Below are positions 35,718 through 45,196 of a stretch of 64,000 nucleotides of DNA, piece by piece. The translations under genes and the position numbers were made by a program. Location: positions 1 through 64,000 of the forward strand of contig NZ_JADFUA010000003.1 in NCBI RefSeq assembly GCF_015223195.1, given 5' to 3'. How positions within the stretch are numbered: the first letter of the stretch is position 1; each line of letters starts with the position of its first letter. The stretch comes from Chitinilyticum piscinae (GTDB taxonomy: Bacteria; Pseudomonadota; Gammaproteobacteria; Burkholderiales; Chitinibacteraceae). The notes beneath the pieces were generated by a model that did not search any database, was not told the origin of the DNA, and was given only the letters and a program-made list of their open reading frames with translations.

Positions 35718-36157
35718 GCGGACGCGGAATACCCCGGAATACCCCGATTGGCCAACTGGTCGGCTCGCTCGTTGAATTCATGCCCGGCATGCCCCTTGAC
35801 CCAGCGCCAGTCTATTTCGTGGCGCGCCTGAGCCGCATCAAGTGCCTGCCACAGCTCGGCATTCTTTACCGGCTTGCGGTCTGCCGTTTTCCAGCCGTTA
35901 CGCTTCCAGCCATGAATCCACGTCTGGATACCGTTCTTCACATACTGGGAGTCCGTCCAGAGTGTAATGCGGCAAGGGCGGGTCAGCGCATTGAGCGCGG
36001 AAATGACCGCCTGCAACTCCATGCGGTTATTGGTCGTCTGCGGCTCGCCGCCGAACAATTCCTTTTCCTGGCCATTGCAGCGCAGCAGTGCTCCCCAGCC
36101 GCCAGGCCCGGGATTGCCCTTGCAGGCACCATCGGTATAGATCTCAACTTCAGTCAA
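35714..36157 (-). CDS. rnhA: ribonuclease HI
   Basis: RNase HI cleaves RNA in RNA-DNA hybrids. The 147-residue protein has the four catalytic acids: Asp9 in [11 protein letters not shown], Glu in [10 protein letters not shown], Asp in [12 protein letters not shown], and Asp in NERADQLAN. It starts with a TTG, with AAGG eight bases upstream, because no ATG lies near the conserved start EIYTDGA. Confidence 0.96.
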   Translation of the reverse strand: MTEVEIYTDGACKGNPGPGGWGALLRCNGQEKELFGGEPQTTNNRMELQAVISALNALTRPCRITLWTDSQYVKNGIQTWIHGWKRNGWKTADRKPVKNAELWQALDAAQARHEIDWRWVKGHAGHEFNERADQLANRGIPGYSASA

Positions 36158-36210
36158 AGGGTATATCCTTAAGAATCAATATTCACACAGAGTACAGCAA
36201 CATACCCAAA

Positions 36211-36948
36211 CTAAAGAAGGTCACCGCGATCCTCTGCAACCGGAACCGGCGTCACACCAGCGGCTCCGATCCGGCGCCAGGCTGGCTCGATGATGCACAT
36301 CCCCCGCACCCGTTTCACCACATCCAGGCAATACACCCCGCCGCCACCAGGCCACCAGCGATCCCCCGCCACATCAAGCAACCGGCTGCGTTCAAGCCAG
36401 CGCCCTCGCTGCACCGGCAGGCGATAACACAGGAAATCGTCCTGCATCACCTCCAGCCCCAGCAGCGCCAGCCAGTCCTTCAGTCGCGGCAACGGCAGAA
36501 AGTGCCCCTGCCAGGGCGGGGACTCACCTGGCTGCAGGCGGCGCAAGCCCCAGAGACTCCACGGATTGAAACCGGTCAGCAGCAGTCGCCCCTCCGGAAC
36601 CAGCACCCGATCCGCCTCGCGCAGCACGCCGTGCGGATCCTCGGCAAAATCTAGTACATGCGGCAACACCAGCAGATCCAGGCTCTGGCTGGCAAACGGC
36701 AGTGCGTGCGCAAGACAGTGCACCGCTACACTCCCCCGGTCTGCCACCGCACAGCGCCAGCTGATGCGGTTCGCGCGCAAGGCATCCAGCCCCGGCAACT
36801 GCAGCTGGACGGCCCGGTAGCCAAACAGATCCACGCTACGCTGGTCATACCACGCGCTCTCCGACTGCAATACATACTGCCCCAGCGGGGTAGTCAGCCA
36901 GCTGGCGAACTGTTCAAATGCCTGCTTTGTATTCATCGGGGAACGCAT
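36211..36948 (-). CDS. SAM-dependent methyltransferase
   Basis: The 245-residue protein has a class I methyltransferase fold with recognisable post-I segments: DLLVLPHVLDFAEDPHGVLREADRVLVPEGRLLLTGFNPWSLWGLRR. The N-terminal part is less conserved and the usual glycine-rich motif I is weak. The substrate is unknown. It diverges from gloB with starts 2 bases apart; ATG 36936 is an alternative start. Such a methyltransferase next to gloB and rnhA is common in betaproteobacteria. Confidence 0.85.
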   Translation of the reverse strand: MRSPMNTKQAFEQFASWLTTPLGQYVLQSESAWYDQRSVDLFGYRAVQLQLPGLDALRANRISWRCAVADRGSVAVHCLAHALPFASQSLDLLVLPHVLDFAEDPHGVLREADRVLVPEGRLLLTGFNPWSLWGLRRLQPGESPPWQGHFLPLPRLKDWLALLGLEVMQDDFLCYRLPVQRGRWLERSRLLDVAGDRWWPGGGGVYCLDVVKRVRGMCIIEPAWRRIGAAGVTPVPVAEDRGDLL

Positions 36949-36950
36949 CC

Positions 36951-37709
36951 ATGCTGACGGTCAGTGCAGTACCAGCCTTCACCGACAATTATATCTGGGT
37001 TTTGCATAAGCACCGCCAGGCGATTGCGGTCGACCCGGGCGATGCCGAAACGCTGCTGGACTGGCTCACCCAACATCAGCTCACCCTCAACGCTGTACTG
37101 GTTACCCACCGCCATGCCGATCACATCGGCGGACTAGCCCGGTTGCAGCAGCACTATCCGGCACTCACGATCCATGGCCCCCAGGGTATCCCCGGCATCA
37201 CGCATGCGCTGCATGATGGCGAAGCGCTGGATTGCCTTGGACTGGAAATGCGCGCCATCCACACGCCAGGCCACACACGCGAGCATCTCTGCTTTTACGG
37301 TGACGAGATGCTGTTCTGTGGCGATACCCTGTTCGGCGCTGGCTGCGGACGCATGCTGGACGGCCCCATGCCGGATGCCTTCCATCAGTCACTGCAGCGC
37401 TTGGCGCAGCTACCCCCGAACACTCGCATCCATTGCGCGCACGAATACACGCTGAACAACCTGCACTTTGCCCGTAACGCCGAGCCCAACAACCCGCTCA
37501 TCCTTGCTCGCCTCGCCACGGTGAGTGCGCAACGCGCTCAGGCACGCCCCAGCCTGCCTTCACGGCTTGCCGACGAACTGGCAACCAACCCGTTTCTGCG
37601 CCTGGAAAGCCCCTCCATCCAGCAGCAACTGCGTCAGCGCGGCATCGCGGACAGTGATCCGGCCGCCCTCTTTGCTGCGCTGCGCCAATGGAAAGACCAC
37701 TTTTCCTGA
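36951..37709 (+). CDS. gloB: hydroxyacylglutathione hydrolase (glyoxalase II)
   Basis: GloB hydrolyses S-D-lactoylglutathione in methylglyoxal detoxification. The 252-residue metallo-beta-lactamase-fold protein has THRHADHIGG (residues 52-61) with the metal ligands, HTPGHTREHLCFY, and FCGDTLFGAGCGR, then HEYTLNNLHFA, the glutathione-binding part. GGGGAA lies upstream of ATG 36951. Confidence 0.96.
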   Translation: MLTVSAVPAFTDNYIWVLHKHRQAIAVDPGDAETLLDWLTQHQLTLNAVLVTHRHADHIGGLARLQQHYPALTIHGPQGIPGITHALHDGEALDCLGLEMRAIHTPGHTREHLCFYGDEMLFCGDTLFGAGCGRMLDGPMPDAFHQSLQRLAQLPPNTRIHCAHEYTLNNLHFARNAEPNNPLILARLATVSAQRAQARPSLPSRLADELATNPFLRLESPSIQQQLRQRGIADSDPAALFAALRQWKDHFS

Positions 37710-37790
37710 TTGCCGGCAGACTCCAGCATTGACGCCATTGACAGCCCTATTTAACATCTGTGACATTTTGTTTCTGTTGCGAGCGACTCC

Positions 37791-39401
37791 ATGCGCATCC
37801 GGCTACTAGCTCCGCTGATCGGCGCCTATCTTGCCGCCGCCCCTCTGGCCGCGTTTGCCGAAAGCAGCGTCATTCGGCTTGATTACCAGCTGCATTCGCA
37901 AACCCAGCTCACGCCGGACACGCTCGCAGTACGGGACGCCCTGTTCGGCGGCAGCGATAACAGCGTGCGCTACGACGACCTCTGGGCTCGCATCCGTTCG
38001 GGCTTCCAGATCCCGGAACTGGATCACCCGCTGGTCGAGAAATGGGAGAACTACTACGCGGATCGTCCCGACTACCTGAACCGGATCGTTGATCGCGGCA
38101 ACCGTTATCTGTACTTCGTGGTCGATGAGGTCGAAAAACGCGGCATGCCGATGGAGATTGCGCTGCTGCCGATGATCGAATCCGCCTACAACCCGCGCGC
38201 CGAATCACCGGCGCGTGCCGCCGGCATGTGGCAGTTCATTCCGGAAACCGGCAAGCATTATGGGCTGGAGCGCACCTGGTGGTATGACGGCCGCCGCGAT
38301 GTCGTTGCTGCTACCGGTGCAGCACTGGACTATCTGGAAACATTGCACGGCATGTTCGGTGACTGGCAACTGGCACTGGCCTCCTACAACTGGGGGGAAA
38401 ATGCGGTCAAACGCGCGGTAGACCGCAACGCTGCCGCCGGTCTGGCCACCGGTTTTGCCGACTTGCGCATGCCGGATGAAACACGTAACTACGTTCCGAA
38501 ACTGCTGGCCATCCGCAACATCATCGCCAATCCGGCGGCATATGGCGTGGCGTTGCGCAGCATTCCCAACCAGCCCTACTTCGCCACCGTGCGCCCCGGC
38601 AAACACATGGACGTCAAGGTAGCCGCCGAACTGGCCCAGATCCCCGTCGACGAGCTACTGCGGCTGAATCCGGGTTTCATCCGCCCGGTCATCGCGCACA
38701 AGGATGATCGGGTATTGGTACTCCCCCAGGATAAGGTGGGCGTCTTCCAGGAAAATCTGCGCATCTACGACAAGCCCTTGCTGAGCTGGCAACCCTACGT
38801 CACGCAGAATGGCGAAAATATCGATACGCTGGCCTCGCGCTTTGGCATTTCCGCGGATGAACTGCGGGACATCAACGAAATCAACGAGAAGAGCACACTA
38901 GCCCGCGGGCAAACGATCCTGGTACCCAAAGTCGATCATCTCGATGTTTCCGACCGGCAAACCCTCGCCGCGCTGTCAGCCAATCGCCAGGCTGAACCTG
39001 TCGACACCGGCATCAACGACACCCCGCGCAAAGTCCAGTTAGCCCAGCGTGGCGAGCGCCCGGAGAGCAGCGCGGGCACCTACCGGGTTACCAAGGGGGA
39101 CACGGCATACAGCGTCGCCCGCCGTTACGGCATGACCGTCGAGGAACTGCAGAAGCTCAACGGCATGAAAACCGCCCAGCTCAAGCCCGGTCAGTCGCTC
39201 AAGGTTGCCGGCAGCACGCAGGCTCGCCCCCCGCAACGCAAGGGTGACAACGACACGCAAAAATACGTCGCCAAACGTGGCGACACCTATAGCTCGATTG
39301 CCAAACGCTACAATGTCGCTACCGCCGACCTGTTGCGCTGGAACAATGTCAGCCGCAAGTCAACCTTGCAGCCCGGCACCCTGCTGGTCATCAACAACTA
39401 G
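37791..39401 (+). CDS. mltD: membrane-bound lytic murein transglycosylase D
   Basis: MltD cleaves peptidoglycan strands. The 536-residue protein has an N-terminal signal peptide without a lipobox (PLAAFA/ES), a SLT domain with catalytic Glu130 in LLPMIESAYNPRAES, and three LysM repeats in the C-terminal part (about residues 340-385, 428-472 and 488-535) that bind peptidoglycan. E. coli MltD is a lipoprotein; this one appears to be released or anchored only by LysM, which is a difference worth noting. It is followed by a strong terminator. Confidence 0.94.
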   Translation: MRIRLLAPLIGAYLAAAPLAAFAESSVIRLDYQLHSQTQLTPDTLAVRDALFGGSDNSVRYDDLWARIRSGFQIPELDHPLVEKWENYYADRPDYLNRIVDRGNRYLYFVVDEVEKRGMPMEIALLPMIESAYNPRAESPARAAGMWQFIPETGKHYGLERTWWYDGRRDVVAATGAALDYLETLHGMFGDWQLALASYNWGENAVKRAVDRNAAAGLATGFADLRMPDETRNYVPKLLAIRNIIANPAAYGVALRSIPNQPYFATVRPGKHMDVKVAAELAQIPVDELLRLNPGFIRPVIAHKDDRVLVLPQDKVGVFQENLRIYDKPLLSWQPYVTQNGENIDTLASRFGISADELRDINEINEKSTLARGQTILVPKVDHLDVSDRQTLAALSANRQAEPVDTGINDTPRKVQLAQRGERPESSAGTYRVTKGDTAYSVARRYGMTVEELQKLNGMKTAQLKPGQSLKVAGSTQARPPQRKGDNDTQKYVAKRGDTYSSIAKRYNVATADLLRWNNVSRKSTLQPGTLLVINN

Positions 39402-39420
39402 CATGGCATCGCCGCCCAAA

Positions 39421-39452
39421 AACAAACCCCGCAATGCGCGGGGTTTGTTTTT
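39421..39452. terminator. bidirectional intrinsic terminator after mltD
   Basis: A long stem AACAAACCCCGC/GCGGGGTTTGTT with a five-base loop, then T-rich sequence. It separates mltD from the convergent LOG gene. Confidence 0.9.
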
Positions 39453-39467
39453 GCCTGCATGCGCCCT

Positions 39468-40211
39468 TCAGCGCGGCGGAGAAGTCCGCTGGGGCTTGAG
39501 CTCGCGATCCACTGCCAGCCACTTGGCGTGATGCTCGCGAATCAGCACCACCGCGTCTTCTACCGTATCAACCACCACCGGGATGTGCATATCCACCGGG
39601 CTGGCCAGGCCTGCGCCGTTCTTGACCATATAGAGATCGGCCCAATCGACCAGTTCGCGCCACATTTCGCCGACTAGGATCAGTGGCGTGTCGTAGAGCT
39701 TGCGCACCTGCAATAGCTGCCAGACCATCGACAGCTCAAGCAGCGTCCCGATTCCGCCCGGTGTCACAATGAATGCATTGGAACGCATGATGAAGTGGTG
39801 CAGCCGCGAGAAAAAGGTTTTGTGCTCGAACACGTGGCCGACAAAGTCATTCACCTCCTGTTCGAAGTCGAGATCAATGCGGATACCCACCGACGCCTCC
39901 GGATGGTCGGGCGCGCCATGGCAGGCTCCTTCATTGGCCGCCTGCATCAGCCCTGGCCCCCCGCCAGTGACGATGCGGCAGCCCATGGCCGCCAGTTCGC
40001 TGGCCAGCTGCTTGACGGCTTCATAGGCCGGCGTGGCCTCCTGGATGCGCGCCGAGCCAAAAATGGTGACATGGTATTCGGGAGTATGCGCCGGACGCAG
40101 ACGGGACAGCTCGTCCACGGTATCCCAGAGACGCAAGACGGCATTGCTGACAATCCTGAGCGCCTCGTCGTCGTCAATGACGCCAATCGGTTTGTTATAG
40201 GAATTGATCAT
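39468..40211 (-). CDS. LOG family protein (nucleotide phosphoribohydrolase type)
   Basis: The 247-residue protein has the LOG/lysine decarboxylase-like Rossmann signature: TGGGPGLMQAANEGA and the PGGIGTLLELSMVWQLLQ (PGGxGTxxE) motif that hold the catalytic Arg and Glu. LOG proteins release bases from nucleoside monophosphates; some bacterial ones act as AMP or cytokinin riboside monophosphate hydrolases. An N-terminal extension of about 45 residues (DDDEALRIVSNAVLRLWDTVDEL) precedes the fold. The ATG at 40211 is the only clear start. Confidence 0.88.
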   Translation of the reverse strand: MINSYNKPIGVIDDDEALRIVSNAVLRLWDTVDELSRLRPAHTPEYHVTIFGSARIQEATPAYEAVKQLASELAAMGCRIVTGGGPGLMQAANEGACHGAPDHPEASVGIRIDLDFEQEVNDFVGHVFEHKTFFSRLHHFIMRSNAFIVTPGGIGTLLELSMVWQLLQVRKLYDTPLILVGEMWRELVDWADLYMVKNGAGLASPVDMHIPVVVDTVEDAVVLIREHHAKWLAVDRELKPQRTSPPR

Positions 40212-40382
40212 GGCTGCTCTTCTTTTCCAGGTTGATGACCCGAACCCCTGCTCGAGCCTCTCTTCGATGGTAGGCGCTTGGTGAGCTCACTGGCAAGTTG
40301 CCAGCTTACTGTAGCGGCAGATGATTGGCAGGCAGCCCCGAGCCGGCGATAATGTCGGGTTGCTTAAGCGCCTCTGCCGCAC

Positions 40383-43382
40383 ATGCCCGTCGAGACTCAC
40401 GCCCCATTACCGCTTCGCCCCCCTCGCCCGCGCTGGGGCTGGCTGACCGCCAGCCTGGTTCTTGTTGTCTGCATGGGGCTGGGCCTCCAGCACTGGCTGG
40501 GCTGGAGTGGCTGGCTGCTGACCGGCATCCTGGCCGAGCACGCCTATCCGCACCAGGAAGCACGCTTCCACGACTGGCGCGCAGCCTGCGGTGCAATGAT
40601 CCTGTTTTGCGGCATCCTGATCGGTGAAGGCCTGCTGCGCACCAGCGGCGAACCACTGCTGACCGCCTGGCTCGCCGGCAGCCACAGCGCGGCAACTCGC
40701 GCCATCGGCCTGCTATTGCTGCTTGGCACCCTGATTGTCGCAATCCCGCTCTGGCGCCTGCGCAGCTGGTCGCAGATCGCCGAAACAGTCGGCCTGCTAT
40801 TCGAAGACGCCACCCACTCCTTGCTGGCCCGCTTTGGCACCGGCGGCGACCAGCCCCCGCTGCCGCCCGCACCCAGCACGCAGAACCAAATCCCCGTTAG
40901 CCACATTCAAGACCTGCCGCCAGCCGCCCCGGCCCAAGCACTCGTCACGACAGCGCCACCACTCAAGCAACTGGCACCTGCTGCGCCCGCACCTGCACCA
41001 CTCCCCCCTCAACCCGCGGTGCGCAACGAGCCCGAACCGGCACTGATTACCCGGGCAGAACTGGCACGCCCCGCTCCGCACGGCGAGCCGGAAGAAGTAC
41101 AGCCCGCGCATCCGCGTCGCCCCTTGCCGCTGATCGATCACCAGCAGATCGTCCGCAATATGGAACAGGTAAGCCGCAGCCGCCGCGGCAGCGCCCCGGC
41201 CAGCAGATCCTCCGCCGCCGCACAGCCCACCCTGCCACTGATTGATCCCAGCGAGGTACGCCAGCGACTGGACGCAATCCACGGTCGCCGCCCGGGCACA
41301 CCCAATACCCCAACCCCCGTCAAGTCTGCGGCGGCATCCATTAAAGCTAGCAGCCCGATACCCCCGAAGCGGGAAATCACATCGGTCAAAGCCATGGCCT
41401 CGCAGGCAGAGACGGCTGTCGTAGACACCCCGCTCCCTGCGCCGCTGGCCCTGCTGCCACAAGAGCCGATCACCCCTCCGCTGTATGGCGATCTGATCAG
41501 CGCACCGGCGCATGCGACACTGGAGCTCGCCCCTCCTGCCCTGCCCGATGACCTCCCGCTCGACCCACCTTCCCCCGGCGTAACGGAACTGGCACAAGCT
41601 CGCGAGAACCCGTCACAACCACAGGTGCACCAACCGGCCCCGCCAACAGACGACGCCGAGCTGCTTCCGCCCTGGCCCACCATTGATGAACTCCTACCCC
41701 CCAAAGCCGCGACGCCGATCGCCCAGCCGGAGCCCATCGCCATTCAACCCCCGCCAGCCATCGCTACCCCGCAGGCACCGGCCTTTGACAAGCCCGCCAC
41801 CGAACACACACCGGTCTTCACCCTGATCGAACAGGCTACACCGGCCGTGTCGCCCCCCCCCCCTCCGGTGACCAGCCTGCTGCCGCGACATTACTACGAC
41901 GACAGCATCCTGCCGCCGCTGGATCTGCTGCAGGCCGCCAGTCAGCAATTGCTGCGCATGAGCGATGACGAGCTGATCGAGCGTGGCATCGTCATCGAAG
42001 AAAAGCTCGCCGAGTTCAAGGTGAAAGCCAGCGTACTCGACGCCATCGCTGGCCCCGTCGTCACCCGCTACGAAATCGAGCCGGCCACTGGCGTGCGCGG
42101 CAGCCAGATCGTCAACCTGATGAAGGATTTGGCCCGCGCGCTGGGGCTGGTGTCGATCCGCGTGGTGGAAACCATCCCCGGCAAGACCTGCATGGGACTG
42201 GAGTTGCCGAACCCGACCCGGCAGATGATCCGCCTCTCGGAAATCCTGCGCGATGAGGTGTTCGCCGGCTCGCACTCCAAACTCACCCTGGCGCTCGGCA
42301 AGGACATCACCGGCAAGCCCATCGTCACCGATCTGGCCAAGGCGCCGCACCTCTTGGTCGCCGGCACCACCGGCTCGGGCAAGTCGGTCGGCGTGAACGC
42401 GATGATCCTGTCGATGCTCTATAAGGCGACGCCGGACGAAGTGCGCTTCATCATGATCGACCCGAAGATGCTGGAGCTGTCCATCTACGACAACATCCCG
42501 CACCTGCTGGCGCCGGTCGTCACCGACATGAAACTGGCGGCCAATGCGCTGAACTGGTGCGTGGCGGAGATGGAAAAGCGCTACCGGCTGATGAGCCATC
42601 TCGGCGTGCGCAATCTGGCCGGCTACAACGCCAAGATCAAGGACGCGGAAAAGCAGGGCCAGAAGCTCACCAACCCATTCACACTGACGCCGGATAATCC
42701 GGAGCCGCTGGAGCACCTGCCCTTCATCGTGGTGGTAGTCGACGAGTTTGCCGACCTGATGATGGTGGCCGGCAAGAAGATCGAGGAATTGATCGCCCGT
42801 TTGGCGCAGAAGGCGCGCGCGGCCGGCATCCACCTGATCCTCGCCACCCAGCGGCCGTCGGTGGACGTGATCACCGGGCTGATCAAGGCCAATATCCCAA
42901 CGCGCATCGCGTTTCAGGTGTCGAGCAAAGTGGACAGCCGCACGATTCTCGACCAGATGGGCGCGGAGGCGCTGCTGGGTCAGGGCGACATGCTCTACCT
43001 GCCGCCGGGTACCGGCTACCCGCAGCGCGTACACGGCGCCTTTGTGGCCGACGACGAGGTGCATCATGTGGTCGAATACCTGAAGCAGTTCGGTGAACCG
43101 GATTACGTCGACGGCATCCTCAATGGCGGCTTTGAGGCCGAAAGCGCAGCGGGCGGATCGGCTGGCGGTGGTGAAGGTAGCGATGAAAGCGACCCGCTGT
43201 ATGACGAAGCCGTGGGCTTCGTGCTGAAAAGCCGCCGGGCATCGATCTCCAGCGTGCAGCGGCAGCTACGGATCGGCTACAACCGTGCCGCGCGACTGAT
43301 CGAGCAGATGGAAGCCGCCGGACTGGTGAGCCCGATGGAAAGCAACGGCAACCGCACGGTGCTGGTGCCGTCGCGCGAGTAA
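40383..43382 (+). CDS. ftsK: DNA translocase FtsK
   Basis: FtsK pumps chromosome ends at the septum and activates XerCD. The 999-residue protein has a short hydrophobic N-terminal part (about residues 18-135, with only three or four membrane helices), a linker of more than 350 residues rich in Pro, Ala and Glu, then the alpha domain (from [25 protein letters not shown]), the RecA-like motor with [34 protein letters not shown] and [15 protein letters not shown], and a gamma winged-helix domain near the end ([22 protein letters not shown]). The linker holds a duplicated LPLID motif and an 11-C run. No strong ribosome binding site precedes the ATG. Confidence 0.95.
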   Translation: MPVETHAPLPLRPPRPRWGWLTASLVLVVCMGLGLQHWLGWSGWLLTGILAEHAYPHQEARFHDWRAACGAMILFCGILIGEGLLRTSGEPLLTAWLAGSHSAATRAIGLLLLLGTLIVAIPLWRLRSWSQIAETVGLLFEDATHSLLARFGTGGDQPPLPPAPSTQNQIPVSHIQDLPPAAPAQALVTTAPPLKQLAPAAPAPAPLPPQPAVRNEPEPALITRAELARPAPHGEPEEVQPAHPRRPLPLIDHQQIVRNMEQVSRSRRGSAPASRSSAAAQPTLPLIDPSEVRQRLDAIHGRRPGTPNTPTPVKSAAASIKASSPIPPKREITSVKAMASQAETAVVDTPLPAPLALLPQEPITPPLYGDLISAPAHATLELAPPALPDDLPLDPPSPGVTELAQARENPSQPQVHQPAPPTDDAELLPPWPTIDELLPPKAATPIAQPEPIAIQPPPAIATPQAPAFDKPATEHTPVFTLIEQATPAVSPPPPPVTSLLPRHYYDDSILPPLDLLQAASQQLLRMSDDELIERGIVIEEKLAEFKVKASVLDAIAGPVVTRYEIEPATGVRGSQIVNLMKDLARALGLVSIRVVETIPGKTCMGLELPNPTRQMIRLSEILRDEVFAGSHSKLTLALGKDITGKPIVTDLAKAPHLLVAGTTGSGKSVGVNAMILSMLYKATPDEVRFIMIDPKMLELSIYDNIPHLLAPVVTDMKLAANALNWCVAEMEKRYRLMSHLGVRNLAGYNAKIKDAEKQGQKLTNPFTLTPDNPEPLEHLPFIVVVVDEFADLMMVAGKKIEELIARLAQKARAAGIHLILATQRPSVDVITGLIKANIPTRIAFQVSSKVDSRTILDQMGAEALLGQGDMLYLPPGTGYPQRVHGAFVADDEVHHVVEYLKQFGEPDYVDGILNGGFEAESAAGGSAGGGEGSDESDPLYDEAVGFVLKSRRASISSVQRQLRIGYNRAARLIEQMEAAGLVSPMESNGNRTVLVPSRE
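41853..41863 (+). repeat. 11-cytosine homopolymer inside ftsK
   Basis: Eleven C encode a run of prolines in the FtsK linker, before the motor domain. Unlike the pilD tract it is in frame in the sequence as given. Confidence 0.85.
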
Positions 43383-43472
43383 TACCCAAGCCCATATACA
43401 CCCGTATGCCATCAAAAAAATGGCCTACAGCCCGATACCCACTATGCAGCATTAACTGCATGGAGCAGCCCG

Positions 43473-45086
43473 ATGAAACTCGCCCTTGCCCAGATCAACC
43501 CCGTCGTCGGCGACCTCGCCGGCAATACCGCGCTGATTTTCGCCGCCGCTGAGGCCGCCCGCGCCGCTGGCGCCGACATCATCGTCACGCCCGAACTGGC
43601 GCTCACCGGCTACCCGCCGGAAGACCTGCTGCTGCGCCCGAGCTTTCTGGCGGAGTGCAAACAGAAACTCGGCGAATTCATCGACCGGCTGGACGGCATC
43701 ACGCTGGTCGTCGGTCATCCGCATGCTGCCGGTGACGAGGTCTTCAATGCGGCAACCGTCATTCGCGACGGCAATGTGCTGGGGCGCTATGAAAAAATGC
43801 TGCTGCCCAACGACGCGGTGTTCGATGAGGTGCGCTACTTCACCCCCGGCTTTGCGCCGCTGGTCTTCGAGCAGGGCGGCACGAAGGTCGGGGTCGCAAT
43901 CTGCGAGGACATCTGGGACACCGAGCCGGCGGCCGCCGCTGCCGATGAAGGCGCCGAACTGCTGCTGGTGCTGAATGCCTCGCCCTTCCACCGTGCCAAG
44001 GAAGCCACCCGCCAGCAGGTGGTACGCGAGCGCGTCGAGGAAACCGGCATGGCCATCGCCTACTGCAATCTGGTCGGCAGCCAGGACGAACTGGTATTCG
44101 ACGGCCAGTCCTTCGCGCTGAACAAGGCCGGCGAGGTGGTGGCGCAGGCCGCCGGCTTTGCCAGCGAGCAGCTGCTGCTCGACTACGTGGCTGGCGACCT
44201 GCAGGCGGCCAGCCGCGCGGACGATCTCGCCGACGAAGAAGCCGTGTATCGCGCGCTGGTGCTCGGCGTGCGGGATTACATAGGCAAGAACGGCTTCCCC
44301 GGCGTGCTGCTGGGCTTGTCGGGCGGTATCGATTCGGCACTGACGCTGGCGATTGCCTGCGACGCGCTCGGCGCCGACAAGGTGCATGCAGTGATGATGC
44401 CGTCGCGCTACACCGCCGATATTTCCGTCGACGATTCGCGCGAGATGATCGCGCGCCTTGGCTGCAAGTATTCCGAAATCGAAATCTGGCCGATGTATGA
44501 AGCATTCATGGCCGGGCTGGCGAATGAATTCGCCGGCCGTGAGATGGACACGACCGAGGAAAACCTGCAAAGCCGCATCCGGGGCACGCTCCTGATGGCG
44601 CTGTCGAACAAGACCGGCAAGCTCGTGCTGACCACGGGCAACAAGTCGGAAATGACCACCGGCTACGCCACGCTGTACGGTGATATGGCCGGTGGCTTTG
44701 CCGTGCTGAAGGATGTGGCGAAAACGCTGGTGTACCGCCTGTCCAACTGGCGCAACCAGACCAGCGCCTACCAGCAGGCCAGCGTGATTCCCGAACGCAT
44801 CATCACCCGCCCGCCGTCGGCCGAGCTGCGCCCGGACCAGAAAGACCAGGACAGCCTGCCGGATTATGCAGTGCTGGATGCCATCCTCGCCATGTATGTC
44901 GAGGAAAACCGCAGCATCGCCGACATTATCGCGGCAGGCTATCCGGAAGCCGACGTGAAGAAGGTCGTGCGCCTCTTGAAGATCAACGAATATAAACGCC
45001 GCCAGGCACCGGTCGGCCCCAAGGTCACCCAGCGGGCCTTCGGCAAGGACTGGCGCATGCCGATCACCAGCCACTATCTGGCCTAA
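43473..45086 (+). CDS. nadE: glutamine-dependent NAD+ synthetase
   Basis: NadE amidates nicotinic acid adenine dinucleotide to NAD+. The 537-residue protein fuses an N-terminal nitrilase-type glutaminase (catalytic Glu41, Lys108 and Cys144 in VAICEDIWD) with a C-terminal synthetase carrying the PP-loop LSGGIDSALTLAIACDALG (about residue 282) and the ending MPITSHYLA. GGAG precedes the ATG. Confidence 0.97.
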   Translation: MKLALAQINPVVGDLAGNTALIFAAAEAARAAGADIIVTPELALTGYPPEDLLLRPSFLAECKQKLGEFIDRLDGITLVVGHPHAAGDEVFNAATVIRDGNVLGRYEKMLLPNDAVFDEVRYFTPGFAPLVFEQGGTKVGVAICEDIWDTEPAAAAADEGAELLLVLNASPFHRAKEATRQQVVRERVEETGMAIAYCNLVGSQDELVFDGQSFALNKAGEVVAQAAGFASEQLLLDYVAGDLQAASRADDLADEEAVYRALVLGVRDYIGKNGFPGVLLGLSGGIDSALTLAIACDALGADKVHAVMMPSRYTADISVDDSREMIARLGCKYSEIEIWPMYEAFMAGLANEFAGREMDTTEENLQSRIRGTLLMALSNKTGKLVLTTGNKSEMTTGYATLYGDMAGGFAVLKDVAKTLVYRLSNWRNQTSAYQQASVIPERIITRPPSAELRPDQKDQDSLPDYAVLDAILAMYVEENRSIADIIAAGYPEADVKKVVRLLKINEYKRRQAPVGPKVTQRAFGKDWRMPITSHYLA

Positions 45087-45106
45087 GGGTTTTCCTCTAG
45101 TGACAC

Positions 45107-45129
45107 GCCGGGATGCCTATGCACCCGGC
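45107..45129. repeat. hairpin between nadE and the EAL-GGDEF gene
   Basis: GCCGGG-A-TGC pairs with GCA-CCCGGC around a CTAT loop (one bulged A). No T-tract follows, so termination is doubtful. Confidence 0.35.
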
Positions 45130-45196
45130 ATGTCATCGGACTGTCACCGGCATTTGCTACTGTAAGGTCTTACAGTTCCGTGACATCTCCGAGGGT

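Noticed and set aside
41694-43067. A 457-codon open frame opposite ftsK
   Set aside because: It is the shadow of the FtsK motor region and shows no family pattern.
43452-45074. A 540-codon open frame opposite nadE
   Set aside because: NadE matches its family over its whole length on the other strand; the opposite frame has no recognisable motif and reflects GC-rich third positions.
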